From NCBI RefSeq assembly GCF_000178855.1, contig NZ_ADVG01000004.1:62001-126000 (forward strand): 64,000 bases of DNA, written 5' to 3'. Both the position numbers and the translations under genes were made by a program. The notes beneath the pieces were generated by a model that did not search any database, was not told where the DNA came from, and saw nothing but the letters and a program-made list of their open reading frames with translations. Shown here in pieces: positions 53,369 to 63,634 of the stretch (the stretch's first letter is position 1; each line of letters starts with the position of its first letter). This DNA is from Ktedonobacter racemifer DSM 44963. Lineage in GTDB: Bacteria > Chloroflexota > Ktedonobacteria > Ktedonobacterales > Ktedonobacteraceae.

Positions 53369-54348
53369 GGTTCTGTCAGAACTGAGAGCGTAGAGACTCA
53401 TCAGAGTTCCTGAGAACTTACTACAGCTCGTCTCTCGCTACTAAGCTGCTTGTATCAAAGCTTTCAAGGCAGCAAGTCGTTGAAGGAAAGCTCGTCGCTG
53501 CTCTGAGAGTGTGGCTGACTCTCCTACAGCGGAGCGCGGACGAAGATAATTTCGTAATTCATCGAAAGCAGAACAGAAACGGGCAGCTGAGTTGAAGCTT
53601 CCAAAACCATGCATGGGATAATACCGTTGCTTGACTCCCCGATGGTCTTGCTCCAGGCGATTATTGAGGTATTTGTTGGTTCGATGTTGCACTTGGTTGC
53701 CCAGTGTTTCACGCACTGCTCGTGGATAGGAGGTATGTCTGTCCGTTGTCACTTGTTCCGGAGCATGGCCAACAACGGCAAGAGCGTGCTTAAAGAACCG
53801 CTTGGCAGCATCCATATCACGCTTCTCACTCAGTAGCGAATCAACCAGATAGCCATCAGCATCAATGGCTCGGTAAAGGTAGCACCACTTCCCGTGGACC
53901 TTGATATACGTTTCGTCCACATACCAGGACCGCCCTGCTTGCCCACGCCGTTTGACTCGTAATTGCTCTGCGATGAGTGGAGCAAAGCGCGCTTCCCATG
54001 CTCGAACCGTCTCATAAGAGAACACGAGGCCCCGCTCCAGAAACATTTCAGCCAGATCTCGCAGGCTCAACTTATACCGAAGCCTCCACAGGACTACCAG
54101 CAGGACTACATCGGTGGGATATTCCAGAAAATTGAACGGCGTCCCTGTGCGCTCATTGAAAAGACGCTTACAAGCAGAGCAATGGAACATGCGATAATCG
54201 AGTGTTGTCTTCTGGGCTTGCTCTTTTGTGGTGGTTGAGTCGCAGTGTGGGCAGTTCATAAATCACTCCATCTCAAATACGTTGGTGCTCTCAGCATACC
54301 TCGCAAACGATCGCCAGGGCAAGCCTTTCTCTGAATTCTGACAGAACC
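53369..54348. mobile_element. IS6-family element with zinc-ribbon transposase (980 bp)
   Basis: Terminal inverted repeats GGTTCTGTCAGAA (53369) and TTCTGACAGAACC (ending 54348). No 8-bp target duplication is visible. The right side cuts a small ORF. The same terminal sequence occurs alone near 44826. Confidence 0.85.
53441..54259 (-). CDS. IS6-family transposase with N-terminal zinc ribbon
   Basis: 272 residues. An N-terminal CPHC...CSAC zinc ribbon (residues 3-33) precedes the HTH (SYETVRAWEARFAP). DDE residues are in WYVDETYIKVHGKWCYLYRA, VTTDRHTSYPRAV and NNRLEQDHRGVKQRY. The frame is intact. The ribbon sets it apart from the two other IS6 types in this window. Confidence 0.9.
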   Translation of the reverse strand: MNCPHCDSTTTKEQAQKTTLDYRMFHCSACKRLFNERTGTPFNFLEYPTDVVLLVVLWRLRYKLSLRDLAEMFLERGLVFSYETVRAWEARFAPLIAEQLRVKRRGQAGRSWYVDETYIKVHGKWCYLYRAIDADGYLVDSLLSEKRDMDAAKRFFKHALAVVGHAPEQVTTDRHTSYPRAVRETLGNQVQHRTNKYLNNRLEQDHRGVKQRYYPMHGFGSFNSAARFCSAFDELRNYLRPRSAVGESATLSEQRRAFLQRLAALKALIQAA

Positions 54349-54448
54349 GGCTACCGGGATAGGGACTGGGAGTACACTGATAGCGATACATCGTCGTTCC
54401 ATCGCACCACGTGTCGCCAGGTTTTAAAGGAGGCGCAGGTCGGAGCAT
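54349..54448 (-). pseudogene. Small ORF truncated by the IS end
   Basis: About 33 codons, MLRPAPPLKPGDTWCDGTTM then YRYQCTPSPYPGSR, run into the IS right end. AAGGAGGCG lies inside, so the original start is unsure. Nothing else is supported between 54449 and 54850. Confidence 0.35.
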
Positions 54449-54850
54449 GGAGGGCAGATGTGGACGGAATCCTCAGCGGAGAAAGGGAACACGTTTTTTG
54501 TGACACGTCCCATGCAAATGACGACTGAGGCGTGAGCGCCAGATGGGAAATGTTCAGATGCGAGGATGGTCAGGCTTGACACTTCTCTGGGACAATGCTG
54601 ATCCTCTCTGCCGCTTCTGCTGCCACACAGGTCGCGAAAGCCAGCGAGCTGAACACCTCTTCTGGCTCCTGGCTCCCTCCTCAAATACGTGGCAAAAAAA
54701 CTCCAATCGTCCATGTTTCCTATATGTTCTCATATCTCACATGCGCATAATATCTATTATTTTACATTGTATACACATGTGAGTGAAAACGTAGAGGCCA
54801 TGCCGCTGCACGTTTCGCATGAACGCTGTTTTGTTTGAAGCGATTGTCTG

Positions 54851-55309
54851 CTATGGCTGTCCTGCTTCGCTATCCGTCTCGAAGCGCCCGGTCTTCTCCA
54901 CCAGGTGAATGCGGTAGATCATACTGCCCAATGAGGTGGACTGCGGATTGATCCGGTTCATCCTGTGAACCGAATGCCCACTGGCGATCAGGGTCATTTC
55001 GCGCTGCATGATCAGGAGGGCCGCGCGCGCCGCCTCCTCGTCCTCAAGCTCTTCAAATGTTCCCCAGGCGATAACGCTGCGCCAGTGAGAGAGGTTCTGT
55101 CTATGGTCCACTTCAAAACAGACTTCGGGATGAGCCTGCAAGAGCTGGATCTGTATGCCTTGGAGCGAGTACCCATACATATGCTCGTCATCGTACACAT
55201 AGTTGATTAGGACAATGTAGGTTTTGCCCTCAGCATGGTACCCAAAACGCCCAACCATTTCTGTATGCAGCATTTCCTCGATTTGCGTGCGACTCAGTTG
55301 CCCAAGCAT
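54851..55309 (-). CDS. Pyridoxamine 5'-phosphate oxidase-family flavoprotein
   Basis: 152 residues of the PNPOx-like split-barrel fold. MLGQLSRTQIEEMLHTEMVG and RFGYHAEGKTYIVLINYVYD form the first strands, PEVCFEVDHRQNLSHWRSVI the core. This subgroup (NimA-like) binds FMN or heme and reduces nitro compounds or acts as general reductase. No neighbour indicates its substrate. Confidence 0.8.
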   Translation of the reverse strand: MLGQLSRTQIEEMLHTEMVGRFGYHAEGKTYIVLINYVYDDEHMYGYSLQGIQIQLLQAHPEVCFEVDHRQNLSHWRSVIAWGTFEELEDEEAARAALLIMQREMTLIASGHSVHRMNRINPQSTSLGSMIYRIHLVEKTGRFETDSEAGQP

Positions 55310-55916
55310 CTCTTCTTCCCTCCTCTGCTCAAGAGCAACACGCTCTCATCGTCAATAGAGCGTTTTCACCTTTCGTGTGCACTTCCTCTCAAACAGAAGG
55401 GGAAAAAGGTTGGGAGAACCTCCTTGAGCAACACACGTTGGCGACAACGCGCTCGCCCTGGAGAATCAAGTCCACCACTCCATCCTGCGCCTCACATCCG
55501 GCACGCCGGCGAACCTGCCCATACAGGCTCAATGGAACCAGCACTAGCACTGCATATGTAGCAAGCAACCTAAATCACCAAAAGCGGAACAGAACCGAAG
55601 AGTGAGCAATTGGCGCGAAGCATGAGCAGTAACCATTGACCGCCTGGGAAAACCACTCTAGAGGCGACCTCCAGTGCTCGACAATTGTAAATTCGGGGCT
55701 CATTGCATCTCTGCCCTAAAATGAGGTAGGGGAATGCTTCTTGTCCCTTCCTTGTGATGGATTCGCCCATGACGTCGTGAACGTTGCCAGCCCGTTCCGT
55801 TGGAACGTTCGCTTGTCCCTAGTGCCAACACCACCAACAACTAAACACGTAGCCGTCATGTACCAGGGATCAATAGCCTCTCTCACATGGCGAGCCAAGA
55901 GGAGGATATCGTAGCT
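55310..55916. other. Intergenic region, nothing recognised
   Basis: About 600 bp without a supported gene, repeat or RNA. A GAGGAGGATA near the right edge serves the ferredoxin gene. Confidence 0.4.
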
Positions 55917-56177
55917 ATGACCTATGTAATTACCCAGCCATGCGTGGGTGTGAAAGATGCTTCCTGTGTCGATGTTTGCCCGGTAGACTGTATCCATCCC
56001 ACTCAGAGCGAGGCGGGATTCGAGTCCAGCGAGCAACTCTATATCAATCCTGACGAGTGCATTGACTGTGGCGCGTGCGAACCTGTCTGCCCGGTGACGG
56101 CTATTTTCGAGGAATCTGCCGTTCCCGAGGAATGGAACCAGTATATTAAGATCAACGCGGATTTTTTCAAAGGCTAA
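55917..56177 (+). CDS. Ferredoxin (7Fe/8Fe type)
   Basis: Electron carrier of 86 residues starting MTYVITQPCVG at 55917. Cluster ligands: CVGVKDASCVDVCPVDC and CIDCGACEPVCP. The first motif lacks a CxxCxxC arrangement and matches the [3Fe-4S]/[4Fe-4S] ferredoxins of actinomycetes and thermophiles. C-terminal VPEEWNQYIKINADFF is typical. A longer start at 55887 is possible. A terminator follows. Confidence 0.92.
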   Translation: MTYVITQPCVGVKDASCVDVCPVDCIHPTQSEAGFESSEQLYINPDECIDCGACEPVCPVTAIFEESAVPEEWNQYIKINADFFKG

Positions 56178-56281
56178 TGCTGCTTTCGTTACATCCGCCA
56201 GTAACAAAAATAAGCAGGCTTATCGCATGATCCGGTTCTAGAAGCCAGTCCGTTTTGCTACTGCACGTAACGAACGGAGCA

Positions 56282-56623
56282 CTAGCCAGTAAGGGCTAAC
56301 ACTGCCGTTGACAGGCCAGTTTTCCTCATCAGTTGTCTGGCCTGTCTTTTTCCTACTTCAGTCTCTTTCCTGCTCAAGAAGAAACACCGTGAATTTACAA
56401 TCGCCGAGGCCTGGCTCACAAGCTGATAATGCACCCGTCGCAAATGGGTCCTCTGCTCATATCCCAATCCTCTCCAGAGCTCCGCAAACCATTGCGCCTG
56501 GCGACGATTATTCGGACGACCCGCATAAAACGGATCGTTTTGCGCTGCCAGCGCAATGAAATCCGTCACCCTCTTTCCACTCTGCCGCGCCTGCTCCTTC
56601 ATCTGCTCATACGTCAACCTCAT
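56282..56623 (-). pseudogene. Truncated hypothetical protein MRLTYEQMKEQARQ
   Basis: Start 56623 has GAGGAGG upstream. The first 75 residues (SGKRVTDFIALAAQNDPFYA, RQAQWFAELWRGLGY, HLRRVHYQLVSQ) look like the N-terminus of a larger protein common in Ktedonobacteria-like genomes; after LVSQ the sequence changes character and runs through the ferredoxin terminator. Probably a truncated gene. Confidence 0.45.
56310..56350 (+). terminator. Terminator after ferredoxin
   Basis: GACAGGCCAG and CTGGCCTGTC form a 10-bp stem with a 17-nt loop followed by TTTTTCC. Confidence 0.65.
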
Positions 56624-57000
56624 ATGCTCCTCCTCACAGAATAAGCATATCACGTCCCCTCCGCACACGTAAAATCTATACGATATCGCATATATTTTAG
56701 AGAAGAAACAGGATACCATCATTCCAACAGGTCACGATGAACTGTTGGCAACAGCCAGGCAGTGGGCACAAGCACGCAATGAGCGCCGTTTTCATCCAGC
56801 CCAACACTCGCACGCGCGACATACACCCGACCAGGCACAACCGCCACACTCCCTTGCGATCATACAACGGAAAGCCGCACATCAGCCAATCCGTTGTATG
56901 ATGTTCCCTTTAACGTCCTTCCTGAGCACCAGGAAATAGACACGCTGTCTTCCCCTCACTGCAGACCATGCGCTGGATGTAGCTCAACCTGTTCTTCAAC

Positions 57001-57210
57001 GTGCAGCGTCCCGTGCTCATCCCCTGGGGCAACCACAGCGGTGACAACTCGACGCGAGAGGAGATCCGCGAGGAGATCCGCGAGGAGATCCGCGCGGACC
57101 TCACCCGCTCCTGCCACCACTTCAGATCAAGCACCCCTGGTAAAGAGAGACGTTCCTCTTCCAGGAGCAACCCCAACCCAAGCACCGTCACCAGGTCCAG
57201 ACATGCCTAG
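57001..57210 (+). other. ORF remnant with 12-bp triplicate repeat
   Basis: A frame beginning LNLFFNVQRPVLIPWGNHSG, with TREEIREEIREEIRADL, is interrupted upstream by TAG. GAGGAGATCCGC is repeated three times (57058-57093), coding EEIR repeats. Possibly part of a decayed gene. Nothing else is clear in 56624-57000. Confidence 0.3.
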
Positions 57211-57443
57211 GAACACACCTGCACAACACTCTCTATAGAGTAGAGCTTGGTCGCTCCCGTCCCCGCCGTTTCCCGCTCATATTGGCCTCGGTGGGCAAAG
57301 AAGTCCCCCGCGCTGTGCAGGTGCGCGTGACGCGCCCACCACCACCATTGGTCGGGAAACGTACGACCACCAGACAATGCCTTCAGGTCCAACAATCGCC
57401 CTTGGATTTGCCGCGCCACAGCAGAGGAGGCGCATTGCCTCAT
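57207..57443 (-). pseudogene. Hypothetical fragment cut by an IS
   Basis: About 75 codons (VARQIQGRLLDLKALSGG, FPDQWWWWARHAHLHSAGDF) open on the minus strand up to the IS end at about 57433. The Trp-rich protein-like sequence suggests the C-terminus of an IS-truncated gene. Family unknown. Confidence 0.35.
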
Positions 57444-59345
57444 GAAAGAATCTTACCAAACCAGAGGAAATGCCTCATGGGAAATCTTACTTTGCGAATA
57501 TCATATCTTACGCTGAGAAACCTCCTCTCTGCAAGGAGGAGCCGATAGGCTCATCAAGCATCTCTGGGGGGCTTGAGGCTTCTTGGCGGTATGACCAGCG
57601 TGCTTCCGCCAGAAGGCGCGGAGAGCGCCCCCCTCCGGTCAAGGGCGGCATCGCCCACGCCTTCTGGCGAGGAGATTCCTCCGATCTCGTCCTCTCATGA
57701 GGGAAGACCAGCAAGGACTTCAGCTCGCAGCTCAGGAACTGGGAGGTGTCCATTCACCACTTCCTCCTCCCAGTGGTCTTCGAAGGTGATCAGGAGCCGA
57801 GCGCGTAACTTCGCGAGACCCCGCTGTAAGGTACGAACCTGCGTTGGTCGGTAGCGTCCTGGGGAATGCTGTTCCAAGCGGTGAAAGATTTCCACTCCTG
57901 TCAGTTCTGGTTGGACGAGCACCCAGGTAGTGATTTGTTCCCATTCCCCCTCGAAGGGGTCCTTGCGCGTCCGCCAATCATGCGGTCGCCCTGTTTTTTG
58001 ATACGTCTTCTTACGCGCTTGTTTGAGCAGCGAAGGCGGCGTATGAGGAAGCCCATCGGTAGGGACTTTTCCCTCGGTGCATTGCTGCACCGAAAACCGA
58101 ACGGGAGCAAGAGATGCAGCCTCCTCTGCGGATGAGGTGACCGCATGCCTCCAAAGGGCTTTCTGTAAGTGCTCGAGTTGGGTAAGTAAACGGAGTGGGT
58201 CCAGCGCCTCCGTAATCCGAAGCAGGTCCTGCTGCTTGGCCTCCGATAAGATCCCCGAGGCGAGCAGCCGTTGCATGGGCGTTTGGGCCTGATCGTAGGT
58301 GCGCCGCACTTTGCTGCCCTCCCGTTCTTTCAATGCCAGCTTCATCGAAGGCTGGAAACAATTGACATAGACACGCAATGCTCGATAGAGTTCGGTCAGT
58401 TGCTGAGAGGCAAGTCTGCCCTCAAAGCGATCATAGCCCACGACCTGCCGAACAATCTGCCCGTTCTTCTGTTCGACGTAACACTGATCGTTACTGCGCC
58501 TGGGGCGCCCTCTGGTGAAGGTGATGTGTTCTTGTTCACAGAATGTCAGCAATTCCGCATTGATAAACTCGCCCCCATTGTCCGTGTCGATCCCGAGCAG
58601 CGGAAAGGGGAGGAGTTGCTGCGCTCGTTTCAGGGCGACGATCACCGCCTCCTGGCCTCGGTTGAGGAGAGGGAGGCATTCGGTCCAGCCGGTGGCAATG
58701 TCGGTGAGGGTTAACGTGTAAAGGTATGACCCATCGGCATGGGTGCCACAATGAGCAACCAGGTCAGCTTCCAGAAAGCCGGGTTGGGTTTCATTCCAAT
58801 CGTTGAAGGGGCGAACTGGGATCTGCTTTTTAAGCAGCGTTCCCGATCTGGTGGTCGAGATCCCATGTCGCTCCTGCTTACGATACGGCTGGAGAATCCG
58901 GTCAGCCGTCGCTGGACTCATCGTGAGAAGCTGGCTCCGGCATTTCTCACTCAGGTGGAGATGTCCATGCCGCTCTAGCGATGCAACCAGGGTCGGGAGG
59001 AAAGGAATGAGCCGCTTCGCGCAAATGTGGTTGGCTGCGGTCCAGGCCAGATGCAAGGCGTGCTGTACTTCTGGTCCATAGTGGGCTGGACGTGAGCGGG
59101 TGATGATCAGTTTCTGCTCCGCAGGGTGGTTGAGAAGCCGAATGGCATACTTGCGGACATAGCCAGTCGCTGCGACAAACTCATCAAGGATGATCTCCTT
59201 GAGTGCTGAGGATGCCTCTCGATACCGAGGGGCCATCTGCCATAACAATTCTCGTTTGCTTTGATAACTCAAGTGTGACCTCACTTCTTGACCCTCCGCT
59301 CTGTAGGAATACATTGCCTTGGGTTACATTACTCGTGAGGCAATC
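57433..59345. mobile_element. IS element with rve-type transposase
   Basis: Approximate ends: ATTGCCTCA at 57434 and inverted TGAGGCAAT ending 59344. Further related repeats with CTTACTTTG occur inside the left end and outside the right end, so the boundaries are tentative. Confidence 0.5.
57695..59314 (-). CDS. Transposase, integrase (rve) DDE family
   Basis: 539 residues. The N-terminal HTH region (KEIILDEFVAATGYVRKYAI) precedes an rve core: Asp in GFLEADLVAHCG, Asp in LLGIDTDNGGEFINAELL and Glu in QCYVEQKNGQIVRQVVGYD. A long C-terminal domain follows with basic patches (LLKQARKKTYQKTGRPHDW). It resembles the IS481/IS21 group by core motif; no IstB-like helper is adjacent. The frame is intact. 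Confidence 0.85.
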   Translation of the reverse strand: MYSYRAEGQEVRSHLSYQSKRELLWQMAPRYREASSALKEIILDEFVAATGYVRKYAIRLLNHPAEQKLIITRSRPAHYGPEVQHALHLAWTAANHICAKRLIPFLPTLVASLERHGHLHLSEKCRSQLLTMSPATADRILQPYRKQERHGISTTRSGTLLKKQIPVRPFNDWNETQPGFLEADLVAHCGTHADGSYLYTLTLTDIATGWTECLPLLNRGQEAVIVALKRAQQLLPFPLLGIDTDNGGEFINAELLTFCEQEHITFTRGRPRRSNDQCYVEQKNGQIVRQVVGYDRFEGRLASQQLTELYRALRVYVNCFQPSMKLALKEREGSKVRRTYDQAQTPMQRLLASGILSEAKQQDLLRITEALDPLRLLTQLEHLQKALWRHAVTSSAEEAASLAPVRFSVQQCTEGKVPTDGLPHTPPSLLKQARKKTYQKTGRPHDWRTRKDPFEGEWEQITTWVLVQPELTGVEIFHRLEQHSPGRYRPTQVRTLQRGLAKLRARLLITFEDHWEEEVVNGHLPVPELRAEVLAGLPS

Positions 59346-59730
59346 ACCCTGTCAAAGTAAGATCTTTAGTGAGTCAATTCGCCGGCAGTTCTAATTATCG
59401 CTGAACACTGGGCCCATTCGCTGGTTGCTCGCAATCATAGACATAGGCGAGGCTATCGGCCAGCGCTTCAACACTTCCCTTCCCAGACAACAACCACTCC
59501 TCGACACAGCGCTGCGCCACACGCGTCCCATATCCTTCATCATTGGCAATCAAGCGCACCAGCTGCCGCGCACTCGCTTTCGCCTCTTTTATCCGAGGGG
59601 GGAGGTACAGCCTCTTACGATGGTGGATAAATCAGCCGTCTCTCCTACTGGATTGACAATCCTCCGTGACCCTGGTTATCCTTCCTGAGTACTCTTCCCA
59701 TTCACCTCATTTCAAGCAGAGAGGATCCTG
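59346..59730. other. Intergenic region between two transposases
   Basis: About 380 bp, no supported gene. AGATCTTACTTTG (inverted, near 59355) resembles the left interior of the neighbouring IS. Confidence 0.35.
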
Positions 59731-61104
59731 ATGACCACTTATGTGTTTTTGTTCCTGCTCGTGTCCTTCCTCACGCTCTGCCTGTTCGGGCTTTGGTCTC
59801 TCTGCTGGACCCATCATGGTCCTGCCCAGTCGAGAGCAGTTGCCAAGCTACGTCCCAAGCTCCATCGTCTCCTCAAGCCCCGCTCCCCACACGATTGTTC
59901 CTCCTGTCGTCTTGCCTCCGCTGCCTCGCCGAGGGGAGGGCCACTGCCTACGCCTGTGCGACCCTGGTGCGAAGTGAAAAGCCGCCGGGGAGCCCCCAAG
60001 CGGATCAACACTGAGGGCTTCGCTTGTCCCAACACGCAGTGCCCGTACGCCGGGATCACAGACGCTCACGTCCACGCCTTGGTCGGTGATGGCAGACATG
60101 GCCAGGCTGAGCGGATCCAGACGTTTCGTTGTCAGGCCTGCCACACCACATTCACTGCCAGACGCCACACCCCCTTGTATCGTCTGAACCCCCCCTCGCC
60201 CCAGATCGCCATGGTGCTCTCTGCCCTGGCCGAAGGGCTGGACGCTTCGGCCGCCGAACGGGTCTTCGGCTATCGCCAGGCCACCATCACGACGTGGCTC
60301 ACTCGTGCAGGTGGGCACGCACAGACCTTGCATGAGCACTTCTTCTTCCATCTCCACCTCCCATACCTCCAGTTGGACGAACTGCGCATCCGGCTGCGCT
60401 GTTCCACACAGGTGCTCTGGCTCTGGCTGGCCATCGATCCTCTCACCAAGATCCTTCCCGTACTCCATCTGGGTCCCCGCACGCAGCACATGGCCCATAC
60501 GGTCATCCATTCCCTGCGGCAGTTCTTGGCGCCTGGGTGCATTCCGCTGTTCACCAGTGATGGCTTGAACTTGTACTTCTATGCTCTCACAGCCCATTTT
60601 GGACACTGGCTCCAGGTGAATCGCCGAGGCCGGCAAGTCCTCCGATGGCAAGTGGCAGCGAAGTTGCTGTATGGTCAAGTGAAGAAAAGCTACCGACGGC
60701 GCAAGCTGGCACAAGTCACGCCTGTGATGCGCCTTGGGACACAGGCCGCTCTCACAAGCACCTTGCAGGGACTGGGTTTCTCAGGACGACTGAATACGGC
60801 TTTCATTGAACGGGTGAATCTGACCGTCCGACATGGAATAGCCGCGCTCGCTCGCCGTACCTGGGCCACTTCCCAACAGGCTCCACAACTGCTGGCCCAT
60901 CTGGAATGGTGGCGAGCGTACTACCATTTTGTGCGTCCTCACCAATCCCTGCGGGTGGCGCTCGAGCAGCCACGACAGCGAGGTGGCCAACTGTTAGCGC
61001 AACGCTATCGGCAACAGACGCCAGCCATGGCAGCCGAAAGAACCAACCGACGATGGACGGCGCGTGAGGTGCTCTCTTACCCATTGTCGCCGGTTTCCTC
61101 TTGA
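59731..61104 (+). CDS. Transposase with zinc finger and HTH (IS1-like)
   Basis: 457 residues. A hydrophobic N-terminus (YVFLFLLVSFLTLCLFGLWS) is unusual for a transposase. It is followed by a zinc ribbon (CPNTQCPYAG and CQAC), an HTH (RVFGYRQATITTWLTRAG) and a DDE core (LQLDELRIR, LFTSDGLNLYF, AFIERVNLTVRHG), the order of IS1-type enzymes. GAGAGGATCC precedes the start. An internal start after the hydrophobic segment is possible. Element ends not identified. Confidence 0.75.
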   Translation: MTTYVFLFLLVSFLTLCLFGLWSLCWTHHGPAQSRAVAKLRPKLHRLLKPRSPHDCSSCRLASAASPRGGPLPTPVRPWCEVKSRRGAPKRINTEGFACPNTQCPYAGITDAHVHALVGDGRHGQAERIQTFRCQACHTTFTARRHTPLYRLNPPSPQIAMVLSALAEGLDASAAERVFGYRQATITTWLTRAGGHAQTLHEHFFFHLHLPYLQLDELRIRLRCSTQVLWLWLAIDPLTKILPVLHLGPRTQHMAHTVIHSLRQFLAPGCIPLFTSDGLNLYFYALTAHFGHWLQVNRRGRQVLRWQVAAKLLYGQVKKSYRRRKLAQVTPVMRLGTQAALTSTLQGLGFSGRLNTAFIERVNLTVRHGIAALARRTWATSQQAPQLLAHLEWWRAYYHFVRPHQSLRVALEQPRQRGGQLLAQRYRQQTPAMAAERTNRRWTAREVLSYPLSPVSS

Positions 61105-61452
61105 GAGCCACCGAAGCCAGTTGCGGGTGCAGTGTCATGTCGTGAGAAAGTCAGTGAAGGTGCCAGCAAAAGCACTCGGATAAAGCCTCGCCTCGGGAAG
61201 CGATGGCCTGTCTGGACCGTTCAATGACAAAAATCCAGCCCAGAGGGGATTGGCAGAGGCTTCTAGAATTCTCCACCATGTCCTGTGGCTGTACCCAATT
61301 TCTAGGGAGAAGCAATGGTGGGCAAGGGCGTTGCCTTTGTCTCAGCGAAATTTAACCTCTATTTAACACTCCCATAACAATTGAGCGTTATTCTTTTAAT
61401 TGTTATATTTCTATTTACAAACCTATCCCTTAAGCAAGGAGTTTTGTTCCAT
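61105..61452. other. Intergenic region before the MFS gene
   Basis: About 350 bp. AT-rich towards the right (possible promoter region, AACAATTG and TTATATTT), no gene. Confidence 0.35.
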
Positions 61453-62922
61453 ATGCTCGTCAAAGATAGTCAAACTGGTTCACTGGCCAACGAACCCTCT
61501 CATACAACACCACACGCGCATGATGTGCTGTCACAACTCGATAATAGTGGCCTCTCACGCTTTCACTGGAAGGCTATGATCACTTCAGGTATGGGTTTCT
61601 TTACCGATGCCTATGACCTGTTTATTATTGGGGCCGCGCTGACCATTCTGATCCCTCTCTGGCACCTGAACGCTTTAGAGACCTCACTCGTAGGTAGCAC
61701 CTCACTCATCGCCGCAGCCCTGGGCTCGTACGTCTTTGGGCGCCTGGCTGATCGTATTGGACGCCACGCCATCTATGGTCTGACCCTGATCGTGCTGGCG
61801 GCAGGGGCGATCATTTCAGCCCTCTCCCCTAACATCTACTTTCTGCTCGTCTTCCGCTTCATCATGGGCCTGGGCATCGGTGGCGATTATCCGCTAAGCG
61901 CCACGTTGATGAGCGAATACTCTAACCGCAAGGACCGGGGCAAGCTGATCACGATGGTCTTCTCCATGCAGGGCCTGGGCCTGATTCTTGGTCCCCTGGT
62001 CGCGCTGGTACTACTTGTCTCAGGGCTGCATCCAGACCTGACCTGGCGCATCATGCTCGCGCTTGGCGCGGTTCCCGCCCTGGCGACCTTCTACCTGCGC
62101 CGCCAGATTGAGGAAACTCCCCGCTATGCCCTGATAATGCATGGCAACGCCGAGGCCGCGCAGCAGACCATCAGCAACGTGACCGGCAATGGTACAGCAA
62201 AAAAGAACGTCAAAGTTCAGAAGCAACAGGCTCAGCAGCCAAAGAAATCCTGGCTCTACCTGCTCTTTACCCCACGCTTCCTGAAATGGATCATTGGCAC
62301 CGCAGGCACCTGGTTCCTGCTCGATATCGCCTACTACGGCACGACCATCTCTAGTCCCCTGGTCCTGAAGTCGCTCAACTCGCATGCCAATGCCGTTACG
62401 AACATGATGTATACCCTGGTCATCTTTGTGGTCGCGGCCATGCCTGGCTATATTGTAGCGGCCCTGACCATCGACCGCCTGGGACGCAAGAAGATCCAAT
62501 GCCTTGGCTTTGCGATGATGACGCTCTCCTATGGCCTGCTTGCGCTGGTGCCGGGGCTGACACAGAGCACACTGCCCTTCCTTTCGCTCTATTCGCTGGG
62601 CTACTTTTTTACAGAATTTGGACCCAACGTTACCACGTTTGTCTATCCCGCCGAGATCTTCCCGACCATGATTCGCAGCTCGGCGCACGGTCTCGCCGCC
62701 GCTCTGGGCAAGGTGGGGGCCTTCATCGGCGCCTTCGCCTTCCCCTACCTGCTCACCAGTGTCAAACTGCCGGGCGCCATGGGGGTCGCGGCGGTCGTCT
62801 CCCTGCTGGGTCTGCTCCTGACCATCTTCACCCTACCCGAGCCAAATCAGCGCTCCCTGGAGGAGATCGCGGGCGACCACGAGCTGCTGGCCGAGATGAA
62901 GAAAGAACAGGTCCCGGCCTAA
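61453..62922 (+). CDS. PHS-family MFS transporter (phosphate:H+ symporter type)
   Basis: Integral membrane protein of 489 residues with twelve hydrophobic segments. Start 61453 (MLVKDSQTGSL) has AAGGAG 11 bases upstream. MITSGMGFFTDAYDLFIIG is the first-helix signature of Pho84-like transporters; RLADRIGRHAIYG and GLGIGGDYPLSATLMSEYS match MFS A- and signature motifs; LFTPRFLKWIIGTAGTWFLL and YPAEIFPTMIRSSAHG lie in the second half. Phosphate is the likely substrate, with organic acids less likely. Monocistronic, with a strong terminator. Confidence 0.88.
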   Translation: MLVKDSQTGSLANEPSHTTPHAHDVLSQLDNSGLSRFHWKAMITSGMGFFTDAYDLFIIGAALTILIPLWHLNALETSLVGSTSLIAAALGSYVFGRLADRIGRHAIYGLTLIVLAAGAIISALSPNIYFLLVFRFIMGLGIGGDYPLSATLMSEYSNRKDRGKLITMVFSMQGLGLILGPLVALVLLVSGLHPDLTWRIMLALGAVPALATFYLRRQIEETPRYALIMHGNAEAAQQTISNVTGNGTAKKNVKVQKQQAQQPKKSWLYLLFTPRFLKWIIGTAGTWFLLDIAYYGTTISSPLVLKSLNSHANAVTNMMYTLVIFVVAAMPGYIVAALTIDRLGRKKIQCLGFAMMTLSYGLLALVPGLTQSTLPFLSLYSLGYFFTEFGPNVTTFVYPAEIFPTMIRSSAHGLAAALGKVGAFIGAFAFPYLLTSVKLPGAMGVAAVVSLLGLLLTIFTLPEPNQRSLEEIAGDHELLAEMKKEQVPA

Positions 62923-62976
62923 ATCTCGCGATGCAGTACTTCCTAAGCACCGGCTAGCCACTGGAACAAAAATAAA

Positions 62977-63018
62977 AGAAGCGCTCACGGCACATGTCAT
63001 GTGTCGTGAGCGCTTCTT
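62977..63018 (+). terminator. Terminator after the MFS gene
   Basis: AGAAGCGCTCACG and CGTGAGCGCTTCT form a stem extended by CACATG/ATGTG, with AAAA before and TTCTTC after. Can work in both directions. Confidence 0.8.
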
Positions 63019-63634
63019 CTGCCGTAGGGTATCTGAGGATGATGAGCTTATTTAGTTGCGCTCTCCCAATGTTTGTGCTCAGGCTTCTGACTTCTCGTGG
63101 GCTATTGCAGACCTTATCACCAAGAGTGATACTGCTGGCGAACCCATCTCGACCGCATCAGAGTGGCATTGTAAAGGGCGCGTCTGGATCCCAAGCATGC
63201 TGAAAGCTCCTCAATCTTCGGTGAAATGCGGAATATATGAGCAATTCCTCCTTTTGTCAGTCTTCTGTTTGGCTCAAGGGTGTTCGCAGATCCGGCCCCC
63301 TTCACGTTACGCCTGTTCCCTGGCTACCTCATCGCTCTCTCCAAGGTTCGCCAGCGGTATCAAGAGTGAGCCAGAGCCCACGGGTTGCGCAACGAGTTTC
63401 AACTCACCAGTAATCTGGCTTGAAAGCATCTTTCCTGACGCTCCTGCTTCCATAAGGCAGAGGTATTTCTGATTCCTTGCCAGTAAAAAGCGCGAACGTT
63501 GAATGGGCCTTCGAAGCTCCTTTAGCCGAAAGTACATCTCGTTGCGCAACCCGTGGGCAGAGCCACTCTTCGCGCTTATTACCACCGCAGGCTGGAACGA
63601 TTTGGCACAAACAGCTGGGCTCTTTTCCTGATCT
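63019..63634. other. Intergenic region with possible transposon debris
   Basis: About 600 bp without a supported gene. Frames on both strands are short and lack start sites. Confidence 0.35.

Noticed and set aside
53361..54356. 8-bp target duplication around the IS at 53369
   Set aside because: Flanks ATACGAAG and GGCTACCG do not match, so no duplication is claimed.
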